Numbered from the stretch's first letter, positions 55,101 to 63,453 are shown. The stretch: 64,000 nucleotides of DNA from an uncultured Prevotella sp. (GCA_900314995.1 OMXK01000002.1:55087-119086); one strand, 5' to 3'. A program made the numbers and translations. Notes: generated by a model from the letters alone, not told the origin.

Positions 55101-57605
55101 ATGTCGGCGATGGCGTCAAGGAATTGGCGGTCTACCGATGTCCATACCCTGACGTTCAGCCATTTCGACGGGGACATATTCCCTCTGGCCAACAGGCATA
55201 GCTTCCGCCGCTTCTCCCGTGGTGCGGTCTATGAAAGCGACATGATGATATTGGAGGAACCGAGGATGTTGGAGAAAACAGTGATGCTGGATACCAAGAT
55301 GGCGGTTGATGAGAGTGCGCCGCAGAATTCTGCCGCAGAATCCGATGCTCCCGCCGAGGAGGTACAGCTGCGTGAGAACCTCAACGAGACGGCTTTCTTC
55401 TATCCCCAGCTGACGACTGATGCCAATGGCCATATCGCCCTGAAATTCACGTTGCCCGAGAGTCTGACCACCTGGCGACTGATGGGATTGGCTCATACGA
55501 AGGATCTCTATTACGGCAGCATCGAGGGTGAGACCGTCGCCCAGAAGGATGTGATGATCCAGCCCAACGTGCCGCGCTTCCTCCGCGACGGCGACAAGGG
55601 TCAGATCACGGCCCGCATCTTCAACACCAGTAAGAAGAACCTTACGGGTAAGGCTACCCTGAAGTTGATTGATCCCGAGACTGAGGCCATCGTCTTCGAA
55701 CAGTCACAGCCCGTCAGTCTGAAGGCCGATGGGACGGCTGCCGCTACCTTCAGCTATACACCCGACGATGCCCATTCGCTGCTCGTCTGTCAGATGACGG
55801 TCAGTGGCAAGGGTTTCTCCGATGGCGAGCAGCAGTATCTCCCCATTCTGCCCAGCACCGAGCATGTCACCGTCACTTTGCCCATCACGCAGCATCATCC
55901 CGGCACGGCGAAGGTGGATCTGGGCGCTCTCATCCCTGCGGATGCGACCAACGGCCGTCTGACCTTCGAATATACGAATAATCCCGCTTGGCTGATGATT
56001 CAGGCACTGCCTACCGTGGGCAGTCCTTCCGTCTATAACGCCATCTCGCTGGGTGCCGCTTTCTATGCCAACGCGCTGGGGCGCCACATCCTCAACCTGA
56101 ACCCCAAGGCTGCGTCTGTCTTCAAGATGTGGAAGAATGAGGCAGATCAGGCGTCGCTGACGAGTGCCCTTGAGAAGAACCAGGAACTGAAGGATATCGT
56201 GCTCAACGAGACACCTTGGGTGATGGATGCCAATCGTGAGAACACCCAGAAACAGCGTCTGGCAGATTTCTTCGACCAGAACCTGATGCAGAGCCGCCTT
56301 GACGAGACCGTCAAGAGGTTGGGCAAACTGCAGTGCAGCGATGGCTCTTGGGCTTGGTTTGAGCATATGCAGGGCTCTTTCTATATGACTGTTGCCGTCA
56401 GCGAGATGCTGGTTCGTCTCAATGCGATGGCAGGCGAACAGGCTGATACCCGGGAGATGCTGAACGGTGCCTTCAGGTTTATGGGGCACGAGATGGTAGT
56501 GTTAGTAGATGACATCAAGAAACGGGCGAAGGAAACCGGCATCGAACCGACCTTCCCCAGCTTCAGTGCCCTCGAGTGGCTCTATCTGACTACGCTCGAC
56601 GGACGCGAGCTCCCCAGTGATGTCCAGACCGCCAACGACTACCTGTTGCGCCTGCTGAAGAAGGAAATCAAGTCGCAGTCTATCTACGAGAAGGCACTTA
56701 CAGCCGTGATCCTCTCCAAGTATGATGCCAAGCGCGCCCTTGAATACGTACAGTCGCTGAAGGAGTACACGGTCTTCAAGGAAGAGACGGGCCGTTATTA
56801 TGATACGCCGCGAGCCGGCTACAGCTGGTACGACTATAAGATCCCCACCCAGACGATGGCTATCGAAGCACTGGAGCGACTCACGCCCGATGACCGTCAG
56901 ACTATCGAGGAGATGCAGCGCTGGCTCCTTCAGGAGAAGCGCACGCAAGCCTGGGATACACCGATCAACAGTGTCAATGCCGTCTATGCCTTCCTGCAGG
57001 GTGGCAGCCTTGAACTCAATGCCCAGCAGTCGGCCGTCAAGGTCGATCAGAAGCCGCTGGAGTTGCCGAAGGCCACTGCTGCCATCGGTTATGTGAAGAC
57101 GGAACTGCCTGCCAAGGGCCATGAACTCGCTGTGGAGAAGACTTCCGACGGTACGTCGTGGGGCGCTGTCTACGCTCAGTTCCAACAGGCCACGAAACGT
57201 ATTGCCGACAGTGGCAGCGGACTGACCATCAAGCGTGAGATCCTTGCGCCTGAAAACACGGCGACAGCAAATCCTTCACTGAAGGTGGGCGACCGTATCC
57301 GTGTCCGTATTACCATTCAGGCTGAACGCGATTACGATTTCGTACAGGTGCTCGACAAGCGTGCTGTCTGTCTGGAGCCCGTCCGTCAGTTGAGTGGCTG
57401 GCACGATGGTTCCTACTGCACCCCGAAGGACTACACCACGAACTATTACTTCGACTGTCTGTCGAAAGGCAAGCATGTCATCGAGAACGAATACTTCATC
57501 GATCGTGCCGGAACCTACGAGACGGGCACCTGTACCGTTCAGTGTGCTTATGCTCCCGAGTTCCGTGCTACCACCAAATCAGAAACGCTTAACATCAAAA
57601 AATGA
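52191..57605 (+). CDS. Alpha-2-macroglobulin family protein without thioester
   Basis: 1804 residues. Signal peptide MKKFVSFLIALMMPLFIFGQS. After a helical N-terminal region (to about 280) come MG domains with YTDRAIYRPGQTVHVSALKYE (MG2 motif, about 480), the A2M module with TDANGHIALKFTLPESLTTWRLMGLAHTKD (about 1085) and the helical toroid from about 1290 to 1650 (KLQCSDGSWAWF). Bacterial A2M proteins are thought to trap proteases in the periplasm. The thioester sequence CxEQ is not found; the equivalent spot reads QALPTVGSPSVYNAISLGAAFYANAL, so trapping must be noncovalent or the role differs. It overlaps the DUF1573 gene by 4 nt. Confidence 0.9.
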   Translation: MKKFVSFLIALMMPLFIFGQSYNSLWKKVSEAQEKDLPKTAYDVLQKIVKKAAKDKAYGQLLKAELLSAQAMVEISPDSLEPAVAEIRKHYEAASDEVLKTVYQTVLHRIDVMNYSISIDIKAPRLTPALCETLGSVKDETYKPFVVGGVDAAIFNNDMLSVIGYEIDSDFEEMHAYYEKVGNRRAACITAARLYRYASVDKIDAAIRQYEDLQEAGELAIVRYDKFAYDAKAERLAYIREALSKWGRWSRMDYLRNEEQRLTNPQYSVAYSQQVVLPQQSQQVKLREIRNLSSLTMKVYRVNVNGDFDASPNYQKGYDELKPYIGEVVYSQTHEYTGREPYAFYEDSLDLQGLPVGVYMVEFKSEPSTSVVRQMYYVTDVYTLAEAQPSKEGIRYVVVNATTGQPVAGAHLHIRDYFPYGDPKETDAVTDGQGEYFFRNGGVGNRRKVFAYTDTDKACPPLNESGRYDFSTYNDYEQLTNIYTDRAIYRPGQTVHVSALKYEVRNGMEQAVSEKNTVHFIIRDANYEVIHDVNTTTDEYGVATIDFTLPASGLTGNYTIEADGERHTIRVEEYKRPTFHVDFPEVKEAYAAGDELTVKGSAMSFAGVPVQGAKVSYKVVRRTAYWWWSYSRYWNTTRIGYGSDGVEVYNGTAETADDGSFAVKVPLTMPETSYAMFYNFVVTADVTDTAGETHSGQLSLPLGNRKQTLQIEMADKVLLDDQPTATFHLLNAAGKDLDAKVSYRIDDGAWQTAATNTALSIAGQRLPSGAHTLEAVCEGDTATHRFVLFSLHDERPVTKTDDWFYLSAQQFPNDGKPVYLQIGSSDEDVHILYSVFAGKKVIKRGAYDRNNQLVRLELTYEEAYGNGLLLTFAWVKNGKCHTHQAEIQRPLPDKKLRLEWTTFRDRLQPGQQEEWTLSVKDPEGRPVDAQLMATLYDKSLDMLVKHQWSLSPYVYLPLPGTSWNYFQARSMSAMASRNWRSTDVHTLTFSHFDGDIFPLANRHSFRRFSRGAVYESDMMILEEPRMLEKTVMLDTKMAVDESAPQNSAAESDAPAEEVQLRENLNETAFFYPQLTTDANGHIALKFTLPESLTTWRLMGLAHTKDLYYGSIEGETVAQKDVMIQPNVPRFLRDGDKGQITARIFNTSKKNLTGKATLKLIDPETEAIVFEQSQPVSLKADGTAAATFSYTPDDAHSLLVCQMTVSGKGFSDGEQQYLPILPSTEHVTVTLPITQHHPGTAKVDLGALIPADATNGRLTFEYTNNPAWLMIQALPTVGSPSVYNAISLGAAFYANALGRHILNLNPKAASVFKMWKNEADQASLTSALEKNQELKDIVLNETPWVMDANRENTQKQRLADFFDQNLMQSRLDETVKRLGKLQCSDGSWAWFEHMQGSFYMTVAVSEMLVRLNAMAGEQADTREMLNGAFRFMGHEMVVLVDDIKKRAKETGIEPTFPSFSALEWLYLTTLDGRELPSDVQTANDYLLRLLKKEIKSQSIYEKALTAVILSKYDAKRALEYVQSLKEYTVFKEETGRYYDTPRAGYSWYDYKIPTQTMAIEALERLTPDDRQTIEEMQRWLLQEKRTQAWDTPINSVNAVYAFLQGGSLELNAQQSAVKVDQKPLELPKATAAIGYVKTELPAKGHELAVEKTSDGTSWGAVYAQFQQATKRIADSGSGLTIKREILAPENTATANPSLKVGDRIRVRITIQAERDYDFVQVLDKRAVCLEPVRQLSGWHDGSYCTPKDYTTNYYFDCLSKGKHVIENEYFIDRAGTYETGTCTVQCAYAPEFRATTKSETLNIKK

Positions 57606-58657
57606 AACGACTGATCATACTCCCGCTGATGGTTCTGGCGCTGTTGCCTGCATCAGCCCAGAAACTCATCGTCACCAACACCACCGTCAACTGTGGGCGC
57701 ACGGGTTATGAACAGCCCGTCACTGCCACCTTCGAACTTCGCAACAAGGGCAAGCGCCGTCTCGTCATCGAGAGTGTCAAGCCCGATTGCGGCTGTACGG
57801 CAGTGGAATTTCCCAAGGAAGTGGGAGCTGGCGACAAGTTCACTATCAAGATGACCTACGATGCCCGCCAACTAGGTCATTTCAATAAAATGGCTGCGGT
57901 AAAAAGCAATGGCTCGGAGACTCCCGTCTATCTGACGATGAAAGGTGTGGTACTTGGCGATTTCCGCGACTACTCTGGTGAATATCCCTATTCGTTCGGC
58001 GATCTGCTGTTTGACAGGAGCGACCTGGAGTTCGATGATGTCAACAAGGGTGATGCACCTGTTCAGGAGATTCACATCCTGAATAACGGCACCGCCAAGA
58101 TGGATCCCCGACTCCTGCACCTGCCGCCCTATCTCTCAGCCAGCATCGCACCAGAGACACTGGCACCTGGACGTGCCGGTACCATTACCGTCACACTCGA
58201 CTCCGAGAAACTGCGCGACTACGGTCTGACGCAGACATCCGTCTATCTGGCCCAGCAGTTGGGCGAGAAGGTCAGTGCCGACAATGAGATGCCTGTGTCC
58301 GTTATCCTGCTGCCCGATCTGAAGGCGTTCGAAGCGGCGCATAACACCGCTGCCCCCAAGTTGCAGATTTCTTCTACCGAGATCGATTTCACCGACTTTG
58401 GCGGCAAGTCGAAGAAGACGGCCGAAATCACGCTCGTCAACACGGGCAGTTCCCGTTTCACCGTCTCTTCCCTTCAGATGTTTACCAGTGGTCTGAAGGT
58501 GACGCTCGGCAAGCGCGAGCTCGCCCCCGGACAGTCCACCACCCTCAAGGTCGTCGGCTATGCTGCCGATCTTGCCAAGGTGCGTACCCGTCCCCGTATC
58601 CTCATGATTACCAATGACCCCGACCACTCTAAGGTCGTCGTAAATATAAAGAAGTAA
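57602..58657 (+). CDS. Exported DUF1573 protein with two domains
   Basis: 351 residues. Signal peptide MKRLIILPLMVLALLPASAQ. Two Ig/MSP-like DUF1573 domains, the first at about 25-115 with VTNTTVNCGRT and SVKPDCGCTAVEFPKEVGAGDKFTIKMTYDARQLGHF, the second at about 245-350 (STEIDFTDFGGKSKKTAEITLVNTG). DUF1573 proteins are common in Bacteroidetes, and their role is unknown. It is translationally coupled to the upstream A2M gene and followed after 1 nt by meaB. Confidence 0.9.
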   Translation: MKRLIILPLMVLALLPASAQKLIVTNTTVNCGRTGYEQPVTATFELRNKGKRRLVIESVKPDCGCTAVEFPKEVGAGDKFTIKMTYDARQLGHFNKMAAVKSNGSETPVYLTMKGVVLGDFRDYSGEYPYSFGDLLFDRSDLEFDDVNKGDAPVQEIHILNNGTAKMDPRLLHLPPYLSASIAPETLAPGRAGTITVTLDSEKLRDYGLTQTSVYLAQQLGEKVSADNEMPVSVILLPDLKAFEAAHNTAAPKLQISSTEIDFTDFGGKSKKTAEITLVNTGSSRFTVSSLQMFTSGLKVTLGKRELAPGQSTTLKVVGYAADLAKVRTRPRILMITNDPDHSKVVVNIKK

Positions 58658-58658
58658 T

Positions 58659-59759
58659 ATGGAACACCCAGAGAACAGTTCAGAATATGCCGGCCTGCAG
58701 GTGAACAGCGGTGTCGAGCAGCCGTCGATCATCAATCCCTATCTGAAGCGCAACCGTTTCCGCCGCCGTGAGCTAACCGCCGCCGAGATGGTTGAAGGCA
58801 TCCTCAAGGGCGATGTCACCGTGTTGTCGCAGGCTGTCACCCTCATTGAGAGTGTCAATCCCGACCATCAGGCGAAGGCACAGGAGGTGATCAACAAGTG
58901 TCTGCCCTATAGCGGCAACAGTGTGCGTGTAGGTATCAGTGGTGTGCCGGGAGCCGGCAAGTCTACCAGCATCGATGAGTTCGGCATGCATGTGCTCCGT
59001 GAGAAGGGCGGCCGTCTGGCTGTGCTGGCCATCGACCCCTCCAGCGAGCGCACCAAGGGCTCTATCCTCGGTGACAAGACGCGCATGGAGAAACTCGCCC
59101 AACATCCTGATTCCTTCATCCGTCCTAGTCCGTCTGCTGGTTCTCTCGGTGGTGTGGCCCGTAAGACGCGTGAGACCATCATCCTCTGTGAGGCTGCCGG
59201 TTTCGACAAGATCTTCGTTGAGACCGTCGGTGTCGGACAGAGCGAGACCGCCTGTCACTCGATGGTCGATTTCTTCCTACTCATCCAGGTGGCAGGCACG
59301 GGCGACGAGTTGCAGGGCATCAAGCGTGGTATCATGGAGATCTCCGATGGTATCGTCATCAACAAGTGCGATGGCGACAATGTGGACCGTTGTCAGATGG
59401 CTGCCACCAACTTCCGCAATGCCCTCCATTTCTTCCCGATGCCCGAGAGTGGGTGGAGTCCGAAGGTGCTCTGCTACTCTGGCTTCTACGGCACGGGTGT
59501 CAAGGAGATCTGGGATATGATCTACCAGTATGTTGATTTCGTCAAGGGCAACGGCTATTTCGACTATCGCCGCAACGAGCAGTCGAAATACTGGATGTAT
59601 GAGAGCATCAACGAGCACCTGCGGCTCAATTTCTACAATAATCCCCTGATTAAGGCCCAGCTGCAGTCAGCAGAGCAGACCGTCCTCCAGGGCCAGAAGA
59701 CGAGTTTTGTTGCAGCCCAAGACCTCCTCGACGAATACTTCGCCCTCCTAAAAAAATAA
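58659..59759 (+). CDS. meaB: Methylmalonyl-CoA mutase-associated GTPase MeaB
   Basis: 366-residue G3E-type GTPase that protects and reactivates B12-dependent methylmalonyl-CoA mutase. P-loop GVPGAGKST near residue 95, the switch LAIDPSSERTKGSILGDKTRM, FVETVGVGQSE, and the base motif VINKCDGDN. The mutase genes are not in the window. It is embedded in the A2M-DUF1573-MeaB-IspH run with gaps of 1 and 6 nt. The N-terminal 60 residues are variable. Confidence 0.94.
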   Translation: MEHPENSSEYAGLQVNSGVEQPSIINPYLKRNRFRRRELTAAEMVEGILKGDVTVLSQAVTLIESVNPDHQAKAQEVINKCLPYSGNSVRVGISGVPGAGKSTSIDEFGMHVLREKGGRLAVLAIDPSSERTKGSILGDKTRMEKLAQHPDSFIRPSPSAGSLGGVARKTRETIILCEAAGFDKIFVETVGVGQSETACHSMVDFFLLIQVAGTGDELQGIKRGIMEISDGIVINKCDGDNVDRCQMAATNFRNALHFFPMPESGWSPKVLCYSGFYGTGVKEIWDMIYQYVDFVKGNGYFDYRRNEQSKYWMYESINEHLRLNFYNNPLIKAQLQSAEQTVLQGQKTSFVAAQDLLDEYFALLKK

Positions 59760-59765
59760 TGTATA

Positions 59766-60620
59766 ATGATTCAAATAGAAATAGATGAAGGCAGCGGTTT
59801 CTGCTTCGGAGTGACCACCGCCATCAAGAAAGCCGAAGAAGAGTTGGCCAAGGGTACCCGGCTCTATTGTCTGGGTGATATCGTGCACAACGGTATGGAG
59901 TGTGAACGGCTCCGCGCCATGGGGCTGATCACCATCAACCACGAGGATATGCAGGAACTTCACGACGTGAAGGTGCTTCTACGTGCCCATGGCGAACCTC
60001 CCGAAACCTATGAGCTTGCCCGTCGTAACAACATCGAGATCATCGATGCCACCTGTCCTGTGGTACTCCAGCTTCAGAAGCGCATCAAGACGCAGTATGA
60101 GGCAGGCGGGGAGCAGATCGTGATCTTCGGCAAGAAAGGCCACGCTGAAGTCCTCGGACTCGTCGGTCAGACTCAGTCCAGTGCCATCGTCATTGAGAGT
60201 TTCGACGAGGCAAAACGCCTCGACTTCTCCCGTGATATCTACCTCTACAGCCAGACCACGAAGTCGCTCGACGAGTTTCACCGCATCATCGACTATATCC
60301 AGTCGCACATCGCCCCCGGTGCTACCTTCAAGAGTTTCGACACCATCTGCCGTTCGGTGGCCAACCGCATGCCCAATATCTCGCAGTTTGCCACGAAGCA
60401 CGACCTCATCCTCTTTGTCTGTGGTAGAAAGAGCTCTAACGGCAAGGTGCTCTATAATGAGTGTCTGCGCGTGAACCCGAACACCCATCTCGTCGAGGAT
60501 CCCAAGGAGATAGAGCCTCAGTGGCTTGAGGGTATCCAGACCGTCGGCATCTGTGGTGCCACCTCCACCCCCCGCTGGCTCATGGAACAGTGTCGCGATG
60601 CCATCCTGAACATGCAATGA
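59766..60620 (+). CDS. ispH: 4-hydroxy-3-methylbut-2-enyl diphosphate reductase
   Basis: Last step of the MEP isoprenoid pathway, producing IPP and DMAPP at a 4Fe-4S cluster. 284 residues. Cluster cysteines: C13 in GSGFCFGV, the second in DATCPVVLQLQK (about 99) and the third in GICGATSTPRW. Substrate motifs VHNGMECERL, LRAHGEPPETYE and FVCGRKSSNGK are present. The pathway's first enzyme, Dxs, is encoded at 24536. Last of the A2M operon, 42 nt before the AraC-type gene. Confidence 0.96.
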   Translation: MIQIEIDEGSGFCFGVTTAIKKAEEELAKGTRLYCLGDIVHNGMECERLRAMGLITINHEDMQELHDVKVLLRAHGEPPETYELARRNNIEIIDATCPVVLQLQKRIKTQYEAGGEQIVIFGKKGHAEVLGLVGQTQSSAIVIESFDEAKRLDFSRDIYLYSQTTKSLDEFHRIIDYIQSHIAPGATFKSFDTICRSVANRMPNISQFATKHDLILFVCGRKSSNGKVLYNECLRVNPNTHLVEDPKEIEPQWLEGIQTVGICGATSTPRWLMEQCRDAILNMQ

Positions 60621-60662
60621 AGTAAAATGTTCGAATTTTAGTATTTGACTTTCTTGTTATAA

Positions 60663-61820
60663 ATGTACGGATATCAGAGCTTACAGGATTATCTGTTTCT
60701 TATGTTTTATGGCGGCATTACCATGCTAGCCTTGGTGGCTGCCGTCTATCTGTGGCTGAGGCGTAGCAATGCCATTGACCCTGCGATCACTCCCCCGAAG
60801 GTGCTGCGCCTGTGGACAGGTGCTTTTTTCATGGCGTCGGCCATGAGCCATATTTGGTGGTATGTGCTTGGTGTCTATTGGCTGACTGACGACAGACTCG
60901 TGCGTAATATCTGTGTCATTTCGCTCGACCATATCACGATTGTGCCGCTCGTCATGGCATTGCTGCTGCGCCTGTTGCAGGACCGTCAGCGCAGGATATG
61001 GCCCTGGATCGCCATTCAGTTGTCGGTCATCGGGTTTGCTGTCGTGGGAATAATTCAGCACGACGCATTCTATGGTCTCGACATGATGCATTACTGGCAG
61101 TTTGCAGTCACGTTTGTTTTTGTCATTTATTATGCCTTTGCAGTGATGCAGTATGGCCGGTGGCTCCACGATAACTATGCCGATCTGGAACATAAGGAAG
61201 TGTGGCAGAGCCTGCTGTTCGTCGTCTTTCTTCTCTTCGTCTATGAAGCCTATACCTCAAACGCAGGAGAGTTGTCGAGGGAGTATCTGTCGCAGCTGAT
61301 TACGCTTGTCATCATCGCATTCCTCCTCTGGCGTGTGGAGACGCTTCAGAAACTGGAAATCAAGGATAATGATGCTGCCATTCAGACCGAGGCCGACGAT
61401 ATCCATGGGGCCATTCCCTCCAATTTCGGTCCGCTGCTCGAGCGGCGCTGTGAGAAATCTAAGCTCTATCTGCAGCACGGCCTGACGCTGAGCCAGCTGG
61501 CCGAAGCCATCGGCACCAACCGCACCTATCTCAGCCAATATTTCTCCCAGCAGGGCACCACCTATAATGCCTACATCAACCGTCACCGCATCGCCCACTT
61601 CGAGCAGCTTTACCGTAAGGCCGTCAGTGCCGGACAGACTGTCACTGCCCAGCAGCTGGCCGTTGAGAGTGGCTTCAAGAGCTACCGAACTTTCTCTGCT
61701 GTCTTCAGACAGTTCGAGGATCAGAATGTCACGACATGGATGAGAAATCAGACTAACGAGTTACAGAATCTGCAATCAGAGTTGCAGAATATGCAAAAAT
61801 GCTGGCAAAATAATCAATAA
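60663..61820 (+). CDS. Seven-TM membrane protein with C-terminal AraC-type HTH
   Basis: 385 residues. Hydrophobic segments near 10-32, 51-73, 80-102, 112-132, 144-164, 180-200 and 208-228 give seven predicted spans, followed by an acidic linker and an AraC/XylS double helix-turn-helix from about 262 to 365 (LTLSQLAEAIGTNRTYLSQYFSQQG, then QQLAVESGFKSYRTFSAVFRQF). Such one-component membrane regulators sense a signal in the envelope and bind DNA directly. The closing residues LQNLQSELQNMQKCW have a coiled-coil character. The target genes are unknown; the S66 gene starts 79 nt away from its own promoter. Confidence 0.85.
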   Translation: MYGYQSLQDYLFLMFYGGITMLALVAAVYLWLRRSNAIDPAITPPKVLRLWTGAFFMASAMSHIWWYVLGVYWLTDDRLVRNICVISLDHITIVPLVMALLLRLLQDRQRRIWPWIAIQLSVIGFAVVGIIQHDAFYGLDMMHYWQFAVTFVFVIYYAFAVMQYGRWLHDNYADLEHKEVWQSLLFVVFLLFVYEAYTSNAGELSREYLSQLITLVIIAFLLWRVETLQKLEIKDNDAAIQTEADDIHGAIPSNFGPLLERRCEKSKLYLQHGLTLSQLAEAIGTNRTYLSQYFSQQGTTYNAYINRHRIAHFEQLYRKAVSAGQTVTAQQLAVESGFKSYRTFSAVFRQFEDQNVTTWMRNQTNELQNLQSELQNMQKCWQNNQ

Positions 61821-61866
61821 TTGCAGGTTCGAACAGATAATCCTTCCTTAATTTGCAGAAAATTGG

Positions 61867-61874
61867 TACCTTTG
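61867..61874 (+). promoter_or_regulatory. -7 element TACCTTTG for the S66-like gene
   Basis: TAnnTTTG match 25 nt before the ATG of the S66-like gene, showing that it is not read only from the AraC-type gene. Confidence 0.65.
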
Positions 61875-61899
61875 TGCCTCAAAAACAGCAAAAGCATCA

Positions 61900-62880
61900 A
61901 TGTACCAAGGGAAAAAGATTATTCAACCACCTTATCTGAAGGAAGGTGACAAGGTTGCCCTTGTGTCGCCCGCCTATTGGGTGCCGCAAGAGGCCCTGCA
62001 ACAGGCAGCAGACACGATCAGGAGCTGGGGGCTGCAACCTATCATTGGTCCACACACCAACAACCTGAACGTCAATGCCTATGCCGGAACAGCCGACGAA
62101 CGGGCTGCCGACCTGATATGGGCGCTTGAAGATGACACGATCAAGGCTGTCGTCTGTTCGCGCGGCGGCTACGGATCCATCCATCTGCTGAACCGTATTC
62201 CCGCCGAAAAGTTCCAGCAGCACCCAAAGTGGATCATCGGCCACGGCGACATCGCCATCCTGCTCTATGCCATTGCCGGTGCCAATGTGATGAGCATCCA
62301 CGGCCCCATGGCCTTCCAGATCGCAAGCAGTCAGGAACCTGCCACGAGTATCACCCGTAACATCCTCTTCGGCACATTGCCGCAATATAGGATACCCGCC
62401 AACCCCTATAACCGCATCGGTCATGCGGAGGGCATCCTTATCGGAGGCAACCTCTCAAGTATCTCTGCCATCGCAGGATCGCGGTTCCATCTACTGTCCA
62501 AACAGAATGTCATTCTCTTTATCGAAGAGGTCGAGGAGTCGTTGCACAGCATCGACCGCCTGTTCTATTCCCTGTCGCTCAAACTGAATTTCGAGAATGT
62601 GAAGGGCATCATCTTCGGCACCTTCAACTCCGTCAGGTACGACCTTCAGTATGGCAGCGTGGAGCAGATGCTCATAGCCCATCTCCATAACTATGAGATT
62701 CCCGTCTGTTGTGGCTTCCCTGTCGGCAGCAACAGTTGCATCCCGCTGATAGAGGGCGCCCTGTGCTCGCTGGATGTGAGAGGCGACAGTGCAACGCTCA
62801 CCTATAATATAAAAGGCTCAGTGGAGCCCTATGAAGTGGATATCGACACACCGCAACTGCTGAAGGAGAAACAATTATAG
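61900..62880 (+). CDS. S66-family (LD-carboxypeptidase) protein with altered catalytic residues
   Basis: 326 residues with the S66 fold: PPYLKEGDKVALVSPA at the N-terminus, CSRGGYGSIHLLNRI, LIGGNLSSISAIAGS, LFIEEVEESLHSIDRLFYSL, and GIIFGTF. Active LD-carboxypeptidases have a nucleophile Ser in GxSD, a Glu and a His in a GFPxGH motif. Here the Ser spot reads IIGHGDIAI with G116, the Glu is kept as E209 or E210, and the His spot reads GFPVGSNS with S277. So two of three triad residues seem replaced, suggesting an inactive or re-purposed member. No signal peptide. The next gene begins 2 nt after its stop. Confidence 0.82.
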   Translation: MYQGKKIIQPPYLKEGDKVALVSPAYWVPQEALQQAADTIRSWGLQPIIGPHTNNLNVNAYAGTADERAADLIWALEDDTIKAVVCSRGGYGSIHLLNRIPAEKFQQHPKWIIGHGDIAILLYAIAGANVMSIHGPMAFQIASSQEPATSITRNILFGTLPQYRIPANPYNRIGHAEGILIGGNLSSISAIAGSRFHLLSKQNVILFIEEVEESLHSIDRLFYSLSLKLNFENVKGIIFGTFNSVRYDLQYGSVEQMLIAHLHNYEIPVCCGFPVGSNSCIPLIEGALCSLDVRGDSATLTYNIKGSVEPYEVDIDTPQLLKEKQL

Positions 62881-62882
62881 CG

Positions 62883-63278
62883 ATGGACGAACCGGAACGC
62901 GCTAACGAGATCCGTGAGGTCATGGAGTCCCACCGCATCGGCACTCAGTTGGTAGAGCAGCTGTGGCCTCGGATGAATTGCGTGATGGTCTACGATGTCG
63001 ACCGTCTCAGCACCAGTTTTGAGCTGTTGCGGACCTATTGCGGCAGTCGGGTCCATTATCTGTTCGCCGGCATCAGTTCGCCCGAGGGCACCTTCTCCGC
63101 CGCGCTCAACCTCGATGACCCGCAGACGGTGCTCATCCCCGACCAGTTGGAGATAGGCCGCAGCTATGAGCTGATCGTTTCCACCCTTTCCGGTCTCTAC
63201 CGTTATCAGACCCAGAAGACCCTCCTGGTCGTCGGTCGCTACCACGACACCCCCACCGTCATTATCGACAAGGCATAG
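62883..63278 (+). CDS. GH3 (auxin-conjugase-like) C-terminal fragment, 131 residues
   Basis: Resembles the central and C-terminal part of the GH3 acyl-adenylating family: LWPRMNCVMVYDV, a SSPEGTF that matches the SEgyfGxn strand, and the strong motif YELIVSTLSGLYRYQTQKTLLVVGRYHDTPTVII, equal to GH3's YELVVTTYAGLYRYRVGDVLKV. GH3 proteins have 500-600 residues, so more than two thirds of the enzyme is missing, including the ATP-binding N-terminal portion. It begins 2 nt after the S66-like gene and may be read through from it. Either a decayed remnant or a small stand-alone protein; I cannot tell which. Confidence 0.68.
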   Translation: MDEPERANEIREVMESHRIGTQLVEQLWPRMNCVMVYDVDRLSTSFELLRTYCGSRVHYLFAGISSPEGTFSAALNLDDPQTVLIPDQLEIGRSYELIVSTLSGLYRYQTQKTLLVVGRYHDTPTVIIDKA

Positions 63279-63327
63279 CCACCGCTAAGATAGGGTATAG
63301 GTGTCTCGGTCACATATCCTGTGTGAA

Positions 63328-63386
63328 GAGGACCCTGTATTCGGCAGGCGTCCTCGCCCAGGTAGGTCATGCCGAGCCGGATACAG
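63328..63386. repeat. Cluster of overlapping dyads before the VirE-type gene
   Basis: Three inverted repeats overlap: GAGGAC/GTCCTC (63328, 63350), TCGGCA/TGCCGA (63341, 63370) and CTGTATTCGGC/GCCGGATACAG (63335, 63376; one wobble). They could not all form at once, as in alternating RNA structures or in att/origin sites. No gene overlaps. Confidence 0.45.
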
Positions 63387-63453
63387 GAGCAAGTTGAGTC
63401 GTCTATTTAAGGTTTATTAACCGCTATTTCTTTCCGTTAATTGCTTTTCAAAC

